64,000 nucleotides of DNA, from contig NVQL02000052.1 in the NCBI GenBank assembly GCA_002400495.2, positions 152,614 to 216,613 of the forward strand, given 5' to 3'. The stretch is from Alphaproteobacteria bacterium. Lineage in GTDB: Bacteria > Pseudomonadota > Alphaproteobacteria > Rhizobiales > OSC116. Below are positions 35,201 to 44,971 of this stretch, in pieces; the stretch's first letter is position 1, and each line of letters begins with the position of its first letter. A program made the position numbers and the translations under genes. Below the pieces are notes generated by a model. That model had not been told where the DNA came from. It did no database searches and saw only the letters and a list, made by a program, of their open reading frames with translations.

Positions 35201-35968
35201 TCAATAAGCCTCATGCGGCCAAGCCGCCTGACTAAACACTCCACCATCAATGCCAATGGTCTGCCCAGATATAAATGATGCCGCCTCAGAACATAAAAAC
35301 AACACAGGCCCCGCAATGTCCTCTGGCGTACCAACCCGCCGCAACGGCGTAATCTTCGACCATATCTCATCATAATCAGGTGCTTCAATTAATGTCCGCT
35401 CAGTCAATATCGCCCCAGGCGCCACACAATTCACATTAATGCCATAAGGCCCCAACTCGCCAGCTGAGACTTTAGTAAACTGCTCAATGCCGCCCTTAGA
35501 CGCGGTATAATCCACCAATTTCGGAAACGCCAATTTATTACACCCCGAACCTAAATTAACAATATAACCAGATTTCTCACTGGCAATCATCGCCTTAGCC
35601 GCATGTTTGGTGTGCAAAAAACAACCTTTCAAATTGGTCTTGAGCACATTATCCCAGTCAGCCTCGCTCAAATCCAATAATGATGACCAAGTCTGAATGC
35701 CCGCATTGTTAATCAAAACATCAGGCCCGGCACCAAACCAATCACCCACCTTGGTGTAAAATTTCATCACTTCAGCCTCAACACTCACGTCACTTTCCAA
35801 CGCCAAAGCTTTACCACCGCTAGCTTCAATATCCGCCACCACCTCACTAGCGGCGGCTGCGTCAGCCATATGGTTAAACGCCACGGCATAGCCATTATTC
35901 GCAAATGATTTAACCAAATGCCGCCCAATGCCCGAACTTCCGCCGGTTACAATTGCTAATTTTTGCAT
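35201..35968 (-). CDS. Short-chain dehydrogenase/reductase (SDR)
   Basis: A 255-residue classical SDR. Seen: the cofactor motif TGGSSGIGRHLVK (8-20), NNAG (about residue 88), the catalytic Ser/Tyr/Lys set with YTASKGG near residue 155, and the C-terminal FISGQTIGIDGG. The residues after the glycine motif (FNHMAD) give no acidic residue at the classic NAD position, so NADP use is possible. The substrate is unknown; sequences like this are often annotated as 3-oxoacyl-ACP reductase or sugar dehydrogenase by default. It stands alone between a terminator and the long leader of the OFA gene. Confidence 0.85.
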   Translation of the reverse strand: MQKLAIVTGGSSGIGRHLVKSFANNGYAVAFNHMADAAAASEVVADIEASGGKALALESDVSVEAEVMKFYTKVGDWFGAGPDVLINNAGIQTWSSLLDLSEADWDNVLKTNLKGCFLHTKHAAKAMIASEKSGYIVNLGSGCNKLAFPKLVDYTASKGGIEQFTKVSAGELGPYGINVNCVAPGAILTERTLIEAPDYDEIWSKITPLRRVGTPEDIAGPVLFLCSEAASFISGQTIGIDGGVFSQAAWPHEAY

Positions 35969-36608
35969 AATCCCTCACCCAATAAATATATTCGTCACAT
36001 TAGCAAATAACAGACGAATCGCAATAAAACTATTTAAACTCGGGGTTAAATTGCGCAACAATGTTCGAGTCTTCAATTAAGTCACATATTTTATTCTCAA
36101 ATTGGTTAAAAACCATTTGAACCATATAATGTTTTGCGGTTCGCAACCCGTAATAAATTTAGATTCAATCTGATGATAATGCTGTCCCTAGTTCAAATGT
36201 TCAATACCAATATGTTTTGCAAATCCCTATCATTCTCACTTACCCAGAATGACTATAAGTAAACAATATTAAGTAATGAAATATTAACGAATTCAAATTA
36301 ATTTGATATATGTTATATAAATAATTTATTACTTGTTATTACAACATATTATTAAAATAACCTCACTACATATTTACCCGCTTATTGTGATTGAGTTTTG
36401 ATTACGCTCCAACTAATAATGATTCTAATTATAAATTAGCTGGACGAAAGGCTCAAAATAAGCTTAACTAATATATTAGTGGGGTAACCTTTTTTTAAAT
36501 TGGTATGGCTCACTAAAGACGTAACATTAAACGGAATATTGATGGCTCAACTCCTTGGGAAGGGAAACGAGCCTATTTTGACAATATCCGCAACGGGAGG
36601 AATGAATT
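35969..36608. other. 640-base AT-rich intergenic region, leader of the OFA transporter gene
   Basis: No gene, RNA gene or mobile element is recognised. The stretch 36250-36370 is extremely AT-rich. Two palindromes are visible: CTAATT-ATA-AATTAG (36425-36439) and the perfect ACTAATATATTAGT (36467-36480), both candidate operators. The region ends with the RBS GGGAGGAAT before the OFA start. The short open frames inside lack a ribosome-binding site and show no coding character. Confidence 0.5.
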
Positions 36609-38306
36609 ATGAGTGAAAGCTCTACTGGGGGCATGTTTTCATTTTTAATGAAGGAAAATATCGTCGCGAAACCAGGCTTTAACCGCTGGTATGTACCACC
36701 GGCTTCTATCGCCATTCACATGTGCATTGGCTCAGTTTACGCTTGGTCTATTTTTAATCCAGCGCTCACCAGAGAACTTGGCGTTGTCACTTCAGCTGGC
36801 GATGACTGGTCACTTTCATCTGTGGTGTGGATTTTCTCTACCGCCATCGTATTTCTAGGCTTAGCGGCTGCATTTGGCGGCAAATGGCTCGAAAAAGTTG
36901 GCCCACGTGCTGTGGGCGTGGTGTCTGCATTTTGTTGGGGCGGCGGTTTCTTAGTCGGTTCAATCGGCATTGTCACTCATCAATTATGGCTCATTTATCT
37001 AGGTTATGGCGCCATTGGTGGGGTCGGCTTAGGCTTAGGCTATGTTTCACCCGTATCTACATTAATCCGTTGGTTCCCCGACAAACGCGGCATGGCCACA
37101 GGCATGGCCATTATGGGCTTTGGTGGCGGCGCGATGATTGGCGCTCCCTTAATCAGATGGTTACTCGCCAGCAATGCCAAAGCGCCAGATTTCTTAGGTG
37201 CCGAATCAACTGTCACACTCATCACCGAAAATGGCCGCCGCTTTGCCGAAACAGCAGCAGGTAAAATCGAAGTTGTGGTTTCTGCCGCAACTGGAACTGC
37301 CGAAGCTGGGGTTTATGCAGTTGGCACAGGCAATACAGGTGCCGCAGCCACTTTCATCACACTTGGTATCGTCTATTTCATTGTCATGATGATTGCGTCA
37401 TTCCTCTATCGTGTGCCTGCGAAGGATTGGAAACCAGAAGGTTGGGATTCAACAACTTTGACTTCCAAAAAAATGGTCACCGAAAAAGACGTACATATTG
37501 ATCAATCGCTTAAAACACCACAATTTTGGCTTATCTGGATTGTGCTGTGCTTTAATGTGACGGCTGGTATCGGCGTCATCGGCGTTGCCAAAACCATGAT
37601 GAACGAAATTTTTGGCGATTTGGCTCTTGTCACCGCGGGCTTTGCTGCCACGTATGTGCTGATGATCTCAGTGTTTAACATGACAGGTCGGTTCTTCTGG
37701 GCCACCATATCGGATCATATCGGTCGTAAAAACACCTATTTCTGGTTCTTTATTTTGGGCATTATTTTATACCTATCCATCCCGTATTTCGCCACAGCTG
37801 GCGGCACTACGGCCTTGGTAGGTTTCTATATTGCCACCATGATTATTTTCACCATGTATGGCGGTGGCTTTGCCACAATACCCGCCTATTTGGCCGATAT
37901 TTTCGGTACATTGCATGTTGGTGGTATTCATGGACGGTTGCTCACTGCATGGTCAACTGCGGGTGTGTTAGGGCCATTTGCCATTACATATTTGCGCAAC
38001 ATGTCCAAAGACAGCGCGATTGCTGATCTGGCATCAAAAGTCGATGCCGCTGCGTTTGCCGAAAAATTCGGCGCGCCGCTTGATCAACTCACAACATTGG
38101 TCAGCGCCAATACCGTGACAATCTCCAAGTTGATGGAACTTGCACCAACAGGAACGGTCGATCCAACATCAAGCCTTTACAATACAACAATGTATGCAAT
38201 GGCTGGCTTATTGGTCATTGGTTTAATCGCCAATTATATGATCAAAGCGGTTGGTGAAGAGCATCATGTTGAAAACACACATGGCGAAGCTGCACCTGCA
38301 GAATAG
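36609..38306 (+). CDS. OFA-family MFS transporter (oxalate/formate antiporter-like)
   Basis: A 565-residue major facilitator protein with 12 predicted helices and OFA features: the first helix CIGSVYAWSIFNPAL, the loop RWFPDKRGMATGMAIMGFGGGA after helix 4, and DHIGRKN after helix 8. It is longer than OxlT (about 420) because of two extra non-membrane loops: about 60 residues before helix 6 (residues 195-255) and about 65 before helix 12 (480-545), both inferred periplasmic. The strong RBS GGGAGGAAT sets the start. Its position 5' of the formate dehydrogenase operon suggests oxalate/formate exchange or formate uptake. Confidence 0.85.
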   Translation: MSESSTGGMFSFLMKENIVAKPGFNRWYVPPASIAIHMCIGSVYAWSIFNPALTRELGVVTSAGDDWSLSSVVWIFSTAIVFLGLAAAFGGKWLEKVGPRAVGVVSAFCWGGGFLVGSIGIVTHQLWLIYLGYGAIGGVGLGLGYVSPVSTLIRWFPDKRGMATGMAIMGFGGGAMIGAPLIRWLLASNAKAPDFLGAESTVTLITENGRRFAETAAGKIEVVVSAATGTAEAGVYAVGTGNTGAAATFITLGIVYFIVMMIASFLYRVPAKDWKPEGWDSTTLTSKKMVTEKDVHIDQSLKTPQFWLIWIVLCFNVTAGIGVIGVAKTMMNEIFGDLALVTAGFAATYVLMISVFNMTGRFFWATISDHIGRKNTYFWFFILGIILYLSIPYFATAGGTTALVGFYIATMIIFTMYGGGFATIPAYLADIFGTLHVGGIHGRLLTAWSTAGVLGPFAITYLRNMSKDSAIADLASKVDAAAFAEKFGAPLDQLTTLVSANTVTISKLMELAPTGTVDPTSSLYNTTMYAMAGLLVIGLIANYMIKAVGEEHHVENTHGEAAPAE

Positions 38307-38319
38307 CGTTTCATAACTT

Positions 38320-38347
38320 GGCTGAGCGATTTCAACATTGCTCAGCC
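38320..38347 (+). terminator. Rho-independent terminator after the OFA gene
   Basis: GGCTGAGC and GCTCAGCC form a perfect 8-base stem with a 12-base loop, followed by ATTATTTTCTTTT. This suggests fdsG has its own promoter in the 38348-38510 AT-rich gap. Confidence 0.8.
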
Positions 38348-38510
38348 ATTATTTTCTTTTACGCTATATCAATTTTCAACCACATTCATTAAAAATGGAT
38401 TTGTAAGTTTATCTTGTGATTTTGTATTCATTGTAATTATAATAGTTGTAAATTATTGATTTCGGCTCAAACTGAATTAATATAGTATGTAATGTTTAAA
38501 GGTGGTTCAG

Positions 38511-38960
38511 GTGGCAGCAAATTTAGATATATATCCGCTGGAAAGCAAAATAAAATTGGTCTGTGCTGATCATAATAATGCGGCCGATATGCTGCTCGAG
38601 ATATTGCACGCCGTTCAAGCGTTTAACCGCTATATCCCCGAAAGCGCCTACCAAATCATCGCCGATTGCTTAAATCTTTCACGTGCGGAAGTTTACGGCG
38701 TGGTGACTTTTTATCACGATTTTCGGCAAAAACCACCGGCCAAAAAAATTATCAAATTATGCCAATCCGAAGCTTGTCAATCAATGGGCTCTGTTCAATT
38801 AAAAGCCGATATTGAAAAAGGCCTAAACTCAGATGTGGCAATTGAAACCATTTACTGCCTAGGCAATTGCGCCTTGGCCCCCTCAGCCCTAGTTGATGGC
38901 CAAATTTATGGCCGCCTAGATGCCGACCAACTCAACACACTGATTGGCGGCGCGGCATGA
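38511..38960 (+). CDS. fdsG: NAD-dependent formate dehydrogenase gamma subunit (NuoE-like, 2Fe-2S)
   Basis: 149 residues from the GTG at 38511, chosen because GGTGG five bases earlier serves as RBS; a GTG at 38502 lies inside that RBS. Thioredoxin-like 2Fe-2S protein with the four-cysteine pattern CQSEAC and CLGNCALAP. The N-terminal helical region (LSRAEVYGVVTFYHDF) is NuoE-like. It passes electrons inside the FdsABG complex between formate oxidation and NAD reduction. Overlaps fdsB by 4 bases. Confidence 0.9.
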   Translation: MAANLDIYPLESKIKLVCADHNNAADMLLEILHAVQAFNRYIPESAYQIIADCLNLSRAEVYGVVTFYHDFRQKPPAKKIIKLCQSEACQSMGSVQLKADIEKGLNSDVAIETIYCLGNCALAPSALVDGQIYGRLDADQLNTLIGGAA

Positions 38961-40486
38961 ATATTGTATATGTTCCTAAAGATACAGCCAGCGTGTCAGT
39001 CGGCGCCAACGCCGTAGCGGCAAAATTTATCGATGCGGGTTATAAAGTCATCCGCAACGGTTCACGCGGCGCAGCATGGCTTGAGCCATTGGTCGAAATT
39101 GATACACCAGATGGCCGTGTCGGCTTTAGTTGCGTGCACCCCAATGATGTTGAAGCCTTAATTAATGATGCCTTTGGGCATGAAGCCCCACATCTATTAG
39201 ATGTCGGCCTGATTAAAAATATCGATTATTTCAAAAAACAAACACGACATATTTTTGCCAAATCTGGCGAAATTGATCCGTTGTCAATCGATGATTACAT
39301 CGCACATGGCGGGTTTGTTGGTCTCAAAAAATGCATCGACATTGGCGCACAAGCGTCAGTTAAACAAATCTTAGATTCAGGTCTGCGAGGCCGCGGCGGC
39401 GCGGCTTTCCCAACGGGCATAAAATGGCAAACCACATTAGACGCGGCAGCGGACCAAAAATATGTGGTATGTAACGCAGATGAAGGTGACGGCGGCACCT
39501 TCTCTGATCGTTTGGTGATGGAAACTGACCCAATGGCACTGATAGAAGGCATGATTATATGCGGCGCGTCAATCGGCGCCACAAAAGGCTATATTTACCT
39601 GCGCAGCGAATATCCACTTACCAAAGAAATCCTAGGTGAGGCCATAGAAAATGCCTACCAAACAGGCTGGCTCGGCGACAATGTCGGCGGCCTCGGCTTG
39701 CATTTTGATTTAGAATTACGCATCGGCGCAGGCGCCTATATTTGCGGCGAAGAAACATCTCTGCTCGATAGCCTAGAAGGCAAACGCGGCATGGTGCGCG
39801 CCAAACCACCCCTGCCTGCCATCGAAGGCCTGTTCGGCAAACCAACCATCATTAATAATGTCATCACCTTAGCCTCAGCCCCAGATATTTTGGCCAATGG
39901 CGCAAAAGCCTATGCTGCACTTGGCGTTGGCCGCTCAACAGGTACATTGCCATTTCAACTTGGCGGCAACATCAAACGCGGCGGCATGGTCGAGGTCGAA
40001 TTCGGCCACACATTGCGCGAAATTATCGAAGGTTTCGGCGGCGGAACTCTATCTGGCCGTCCCATCAAAGCCGTACAATTAGGCGGCCCCCTCGGCTCAT
40101 ATATTCATCCTGATGAATTAGACACCGTACTAGATTACGAAAAATTTGCCGAAATTGGCGGCGCAGTTGGCCATGGCGGCATTGTGGTGTTTGACGACAC
40201 AGCCAATATGGCGGCACTCGCACGGTTTGCATTTCACTTTTGCGAAGTTGAAAGCTGCGGTAAATGCACCCCATGCCGCATCGGCGCAGTGCGCGGCGGC
40301 GAGATTTTAGATAAAATTGCAGATGGCGAAAATGTAACTGAGAATTTTGCCTTATTAGATGATTTATTCGATGTGATGGAAGTCGGTTCATTATGCGCCA
40401 TGGGCGGGCTAACCCCCAAACCCGTACGCAGTATTTTAAAACATTTTCCATTAGAATTAGGCATTAAAGAGGGAGTAGAAACATGA
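38957..40486 (+). CDS. fdsB: NAD-dependent formate dehydrogenase beta subunit (NuoF-like)
   Basis: A 509-residue flavoprotein that reduces NAD. Seen: an N-terminal thioredoxin-like region of about 120 residues, the NADH/FMN sites GLRGRGGAAFPTGIKW and CNADEGDGGTFSDR, and the glycine-rich EETSLLDSLEGKRG. A 4Fe-4S site ESCGKCTPCRIGA lies near residue 435, with its last cysteine in GSLCAMGG. The order and length match FdsB. It overlaps fdsA by 4 bases, so the complex is made from a coupled message. Confidence 0.94.
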   Translation: MNIVYVPKDTASVSVGANAVAAKFIDAGYKVIRNGSRGAAWLEPLVEIDTPDGRVGFSCVHPNDVEALINDAFGHEAPHLLDVGLIKNIDYFKKQTRHIFAKSGEIDPLSIDDYIAHGGFVGLKKCIDIGAQASVKQILDSGLRGRGGAAFPTGIKWQTTLDAAADQKYVVCNADEGDGGTFSDRLVMETDPMALIEGMIICGASIGATKGYIYLRSEYPLTKEILGEAIENAYQTGWLGDNVGGLGLHFDLELRIGAGAYICGEETSLLDSLEGKRGMVRAKPPLPAIEGLFGKPTIINNVITLASAPDILANGAKAYAALGVGRSTGTLPFQLGGNIKRGGMVEVEFGHTLREIIEGFGGGTLSGRPIKAVQLGGPLGSYIHPDELDTVLDYEKFAEIGGAVGHGGIVVFDDTANMAALARFAFHFCEVESCGKCTPCRIGAVRGGEILDKIADGENVTENFALLDDLFDVMEVGSLCAMGGLTPKPVRSILKHFPLELGIKEGVET

Positions 40487-43371
40487 GTTTGACCAAACAA
40501 ACAGATTATGGCACACCCGAGATTAAACCCGCCACCTATGGCGAAGCGCTAGACTATGTCACCGCCACCATAGACGGCGAACAAGTCACCGTGCCCAAAG
40601 GCACATCCATTATGCGCGCCGCCAAGCAGGCAAATGTCGACATTCCAAAATTATGCGCGACCGACAATATAAATGCACACGGTTCATGCCGCATGTGCGT
40701 TTGCAAAGTCGAAGGCCGCCGCGGCATGCCCGCCTCTTGCACCACACCAATAGAAGAAGGCATGAATGTCACCACTGATGATGCCGACATCACAAAATTA
40801 CGCAAAGGCGTGTTAGAGCTTTACATGTCCGACCACCCGTTCGATTATACCAACGGCAAAAAAACCGCCAATGTCGAAGGCGAACAGAGCTATGGCGATT
40901 GCGAATTAGAAGGCATGGTGGCAAAAGTCGGCCTGACCGAAGTCCGCTATGGCTTTGAAGGCAAAAACCATTTTGATGCCGAAATTGACACCTCAAACCC
41001 CTATTTCCAATTTGATGGCGCTAAATGCATCAGCTGCATGCGCTGCGTGCGCGCATGCGAACAGGTACAAGGCAGCTTTGCCATCACCACCGCAGGCCGC
41101 GGTTTCGATTCAAAAATCGTAGCAGGCATGAATGAAGGCTTTTTAGCTAGCGAATGCGTGTCATGCGGCGCGTGCGTGCAAGCCTGCCCGACCGACACCT
41201 TGGTCGAAAAATCGATCGTCGAAATGGGTCAACCCGACCGCGAAGTTAAAACCACCTGCGCCTATTGCGGCGTTGGCTGCTCATTCATCGCACAAATCAA
41301 AAACAACGAAGTCGTGCGGATGATACCCGATAAAGATGGCGGCGCAAATGATGGCCATTCTTGCGTCAAAGGCCGCTTTGCCTTCGGTTATGCCACCCAC
41401 AAAGACCGCATCACCAAGCCAATGATCCGCGATCATATTCATGATGCATGGCAGGAAGTGAGCTGGGAGGTCGCCATAGAATTTGCCGCCTCACGCTTTT
41501 TAGACATCCAGAAAAAACACGGCCGCAAATCCATTGGCGGCATCACCTCATCACGCTGTACAAATGAAGAAGTATGGGTGGTGCAAAAACTAATCCGCGC
41601 GGCATTTGGCAATAATAATGTCGATACCTGCGCCCGCGTTTGCCATTCACCAACAGGCTACGGCCTCAACCAAGCTTTCGGCACCGCCGCAGGCACTCAG
41701 GATTTCGAAAGCGTCGAACATAGCGATGTTATCTTACTGATCGGCGCCAACCCAACCGATGCCCATCCCGTTTTCGGTTCGCGGATGAAAAAACATTTAC
41801 GCAATGGTGGAACAAAATTAATCGTCGCCGATCCACGCGCGATTGATCTGGTACGAAGCGTACATGTCACAGCCGATCATCACCTACCTCTACTACCAGG
41901 TACAAATGTGGCACTCATCAATGCATTAAGCTATGTGATTGCTACCGAAAACCTAATCGATAGAGATTTTGTAGCAAAACGCTGTGATCTCGAAACCTTC
42001 AAAGCGTGGGAAGATTTTGTCACCCTGCCAGAGAACTCACCCGAAGCGCAAGAAGCCATCATCGGCGTCAAAGCCGCCGATCTACGCGCGGCAGCCCGCA
42101 CCTATGCCAATGGCGAGACATCGGGCATTTATTACGGTCTCGGCGTCACCGAACATAGCCAAGGCTCTACCATGGTCATGGGCATTGCCAACCTCGCTAT
42201 GGCGACGGGCAATCTAGGCAAACGCGGTGGCGGCATCAACCCGTTGCGCGGCCAAAATAATGTACAAGGCTCTTGCGATATGGGCAGCTTCCCGCATGAA
42301 TTACCGGGCTATCGCAGCGTGGCAGATGATGAAGTGCGCGGCAGTTTCGAAGCTCACTGGAAAGTCGAGCTAGACAATAAACCAGGCTTCAGAATCCCCA
42401 ACATGTTCAAAGAAGCCATCGATGGCAATTATCGCGGCATGTATGTGCAAGGCGAAGACATCGCCCAATCAGACCCAGATACCCAACATGTCGAAGCTGC
42501 ATTAATGGCGCTCGATTGCTTGGTGGTACAAGATCTTTTCCTCAACGAAACAGCCCGTTTCGCCCACGTATTCCTACCAGGCACTAGCTTCCTAGAAAAA
42601 AATGGCACATTTACCAATGCCGAACGCCGCATTAACCGCGTGCGCGAGGTTATGCCGCCGATCACAGGCAAACATGAATGGGAGGTCACGCAAGATCTGG
42701 CCATCGCCATGGGTTATCCCATGAATTACACCGATAGCGCCGAAATTATGGACGAGATTGCCGCGCTTGTGCCGACATTCGCCCATGTTTCACTCGATCG
42801 CTTGGACAAAGATGATGGCCTGCAATGGCCGGTTAACGAAGCCGCCCCCGATGGCACCCCCATCATGCATGTCGGCGAATTCGTCCGCGGCAAAGGCAAA
42901 TTCTTCGTCACCGAATTCACCCCGACGACCGAAAAAACCAACCGCAAATTCCCACTCTTACTCACCACAGGCCGCATCTTATCCCAGTACAATGTTGGCG
43001 CGCAAACCAGACGCACCGAAAATAACGTCTGGCTCGAAGAAGATGTACTAGAAATCCATGCCTCAGACGCCGAATTGCGCGGCATTGCCGATGGCGATCT
43101 GGTGCAAATTTCCTCTCGCAAAGGTTATATTGCGCTTAAGGCCGAAATTTCCGAGCGCATGCAACCGGGCGTGGTTTACACCACATTCCATCACCCCGAA
43201 ACGGGCGCTAATGTCATCACCACCGAAAATAGCGACTGGGCGACCAGCTGCCCCGAATATAAGGTGACAGCGGTGCAAATACGCCTCACTAACGATGTGT
43301 CACCATGGCAAAGTGAACGCGCCGATACGGTCGAAAGCCAACGCATCATCCAAGTTCAGGTTGCTGAATGA
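40483..43371 (+). CDS. fdsA: Formate dehydrogenase alpha subunit, molybdopterin, Cys-type
   Basis: A 962-residue soluble formate oxidase. From the N-terminus: a 2Fe-2S domain (Cys58, 69, 72, 86), a His/Cys-type region, two ferredoxin 4Fe-4S clusters (Cys182/185/188/192 and Cys225/228/231/235), and a 4Fe-4S site before the molybdopterin domain (Cys259/262/266/294). The bis-MGD domain carries the Mo ligand Cys387 in ARVCHSPTGYG, where selenoenzymes have Sec. His388 follows, as in other formate dehydrogenases. No signal peptide, so the complex is cytoplasmic. Formate gives CO2 and NADH. Followed by fdhD with a 4-base overlap. Confidence 0.96.
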   Translation: MSLTKQTDYGTPEIKPATYGEALDYVTATIDGEQVTVPKGTSIMRAAKQANVDIPKLCATDNINAHGSCRMCVCKVEGRRGMPASCTTPIEEGMNVTTDDADITKLRKGVLELYMSDHPFDYTNGKKTANVEGEQSYGDCELEGMVAKVGLTEVRYGFEGKNHFDAEIDTSNPYFQFDGAKCISCMRCVRACEQVQGSFAITTAGRGFDSKIVAGMNEGFLASECVSCGACVQACPTDTLVEKSIVEMGQPDREVKTTCAYCGVGCSFIAQIKNNEVVRMIPDKDGGANDGHSCVKGRFAFGYATHKDRITKPMIRDHIHDAWQEVSWEVAIEFAASRFLDIQKKHGRKSIGGITSSRCTNEEVWVVQKLIRAAFGNNNVDTCARVCHSPTGYGLNQAFGTAAGTQDFESVEHSDVILLIGANPTDAHPVFGSRMKKHLRNGGTKLIVADPRAIDLVRSVHVTADHHLPLLPGTNVALINALSYVIATENLIDRDFVAKRCDLETFKAWEDFVTLPENSPEAQEAIIGVKAADLRAAARTYANGETSGIYYGLGVTEHSQGSTMVMGIANLAMATGNLGKRGGGINPLRGQNNVQGSCDMGSFPHELPGYRSVADDEVRGSFEAHWKVELDNKPGFRIPNMFKEAIDGNYRGMYVQGEDIAQSDPDTQHVEAALMALDCLVVQDLFLNETARFAHVFLPGTSFLEKNGTFTNAERRINRVREVMPPITGKHEWEVTQDLAIAMGYPMNYTDSAEIMDEIAALVPTFAHVSLDRLDKDDGLQWPVNEAAPDGTPIMHVGEFVRGKGKFFVTEFTPTTEKTNRKFPLLLTTGRILSQYNVGAQTRRTENNVWLEEDVLEIHASDAELRGIADGDLVQISSRKGYIALKAEISERMQPGVVYTTFHHPETGANVITTENSDWATSCPEYKVTAVQIRLTNDVSPWQSERADTVESQRIIQVQVAE

Positions 43372-44183
43372 ATGAAGGCATAAAATCGGTCAATGCGCAA
43401 TTCACCAGTGGCACGCGAAAAAAAGCTGCGGCTTGGGTTTTGCCCGAAGAATGCCCGATTGCCATTTGCATTGATGGCGAGACAGAAAAAGGCGAAACCT
43501 ACGCCGTCATGCTAGCCACCCCGCTAGATTTGATAGATTTTGCCTACGGGTTTTGCATAAGCGAAGGCTTAGTCAAAGCCGCTGATGCCATCATCACCAT
43601 CCAACAAAAACCTGTCAAAGATGGCATTGAACTGCATGTCAAATTGAGCGATCAAGCCTATGATCGGTTTCAAATCATCGAACGCCGCCGCCGTTTGGCA
43701 GGCGCATCAGGCTGCGGCGTTTGCGGCCTCACTTCATTATCACATATTGTCGAAGAGCTGCCCAAAATCAATAGCAGCCTCACCATTCCTATTGCTGCGG
43801 TGCAAAAAGCCAAAGCCCAATTGCGCGATCACACGCCGCTCAACCAAAGCAGTTTTTCAGTTCATGCTGCCGCCTTTGCCAACAAAGATGGCGATATTTT
43901 ATTGGTGCGTGAAGATGTCGGACGGCATAATGCCTTAGATAAATTATGCGGCGCCCTCACTCAACAAGATATTGACATCAGTCAAGGCTTTGTGCTGCTG
44001 ACCAGTCGTTTCGCGTATGAGCTGGCGCAAAAATGTATAAAATTTGGCGTGCCGATTGTGGTTTCCATCTCTGCCCCAACCACAATGGCGGTTAACATGG
44101 CAAAAAAAGCCAATATGACATTTGCTGCCTTTGATGGTGAGAGTGATTTAATGGTGTTTTCAAGCGCAGACAGACTGGTTTAA
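43368..44183 (+). CDS. fdhD: FdhD sulfurtransferase for formate dehydrogenase maturation
   Basis: 271 residues. The motif GASGCGVCGLTSL (near residue 115) contains the conserved CxxC whose cysteines pass sulfur from IscS-type donors to the bis-MGD cofactor of FdsA. RREDVGRHNALDKLCGAL-type residues (VREDVGRHNAL) in the second half are also conserved. In Fds operons the equivalent gene is often called fdsC. The small fdsD gene usually next in line is not present: the convergent methyltransferase gene begins at once, with a 4-base overlap of stop codons. Confidence 0.94.
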   Translation: MNEGIKSVNAQFTSGTRKKAAAWVLPEECPIAICIDGETEKGETYAVMLATPLDLIDFAYGFCISEGLVKAADAIITIQQKPVKDGIELHVKLSDQAYDRFQIIERRRRLAGASGCGVCGLTSLSHIVEELPKINSSLTIPIAAVQKAKAQLRDHTPLNQSSFSVHAAAFANKDGDILLVREDVGRHNALDKLCGALTQQDIDISQGFVLLTSRFAYELAQKCIKFGVPIVVSISAPTTMAVNMAKKANMTFAAFDGESDLMVFSSADRLV

Positions 44184-44971
44184 GGCTTGCTAGCGCTGAT
44201 GGCAAAACGATGCTGAACACTGCGATCTAGAAATTTAAAAAACCCTAAACCTTTGGCTTGAGCGCGGTGAATGGTCGATAAATCGGTCTGAACAGATATG
44301 TCCTTAAAACCAATATCAGTTAACATTTCCACCACCGCAACCGATGTCACACCTTGGTTAAAATAAACCCGCTGCAAAATGTGATTATGGGTTTTCATCA
44401 TTTGCGCATCACGCCCATGCCTATCTTTACCTTCAAACATAGAAAACAAAGACGCTACCATTTTAATCAGTTTTCGACGCCAATCAGCCTGCTTAAAATT
44501 ACCATCAACAATCAATAATTTACCGCCCGATTGCAGCAGGTCAAACCAATGCTGCATCGCAGCCTTCGGGTCAACCAATGTCCACACCAAATGCCGCATG
44601 GTGATCACCTCAAATGTGCCCAATGGCTGCATGGTGTTTTCAGCATCACCAATGATGAACTTTATGTCCGATTTGCGAATTTCAGATTTTTCACGCGCCT
44701 TGGCCAGCATGGTTTCAGACCAATCAAGCCCTGTAGTTTGAAAACCCAAATCAAATAATAAATGCGATATAACGCCCGTACCCGAAGCCAAATCCAAAGC
44801 TTTACGGCCTTTACCTGCACCTATATGCTCAGTAATCAGCTGATACCAAGCGTCACGTTCAGATTGGGTAAATATTTCATGCCCAGCCGACAGGTCAAAT
44901 TTCTCAGCCCGCAGTGACCAATAGTCTTTAATTTCATCTCTTAACTTATAATTATTTCGTGCTTCGCTCAT
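44180..44971 (-). CDS. Class I SAM-dependent methyltransferase, iron-operon linked
   Basis: A 263-residue methyltransferase of the UbiE/YcgJ-like group. Seen: motif I ALDLASGTGVISHLL (about 58-72), the acidic residue in GLDWSETML, and IGDAENTMQPLG with motif IV. The C-terminal 80 residues are variable. Start overlaps the ATPase stop by 4 bases (ATGA), so it belongs to the iron-complex ABC operon (binding protein, permease, ATPase, methyltransferase). The substrate is unknown. Modification or breakdown of the imported metallophore is a reasonable inference from context only. Confidence 0.82.
   Translation of the reverse strand: MSEARNNYKLRDEIKDYWSLRAEKFDLSAGHEIFTQSERDAWYQLITEHIGAGKGRKALDLASGTGVISHLLFDLGFQTTGLDWSETMLAKAREKSEIRKSDIKFIIGDAENTMQPLGTFEVITMRHLVWTLVDPKAAMQHWFDLLQSGGKLLIVDGNFKQADWRRKLIKMVASLFSMFEGKDRHGRDAQMMKTHNHILQRVYFNQGVTSVAVVEMLTDIGFKDISVQTDLSTIHRAQAKGLGFFKFLDRSVQHRFAISASKP

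Noticed and set aside
36134..36150. GCGGTTCGCAACCCG resembling a tRNA T-arm
   Set aside because: No acceptor stem, anticodon arm or CCA end can be placed around it, and the surrounding DNA is AT-rich.
41641..41646. Selenocysteine at the formate dehydrogenase active site
   Set aside because: The codon is an ordinary Cys codon (Cys387); there is no in-frame TGA.
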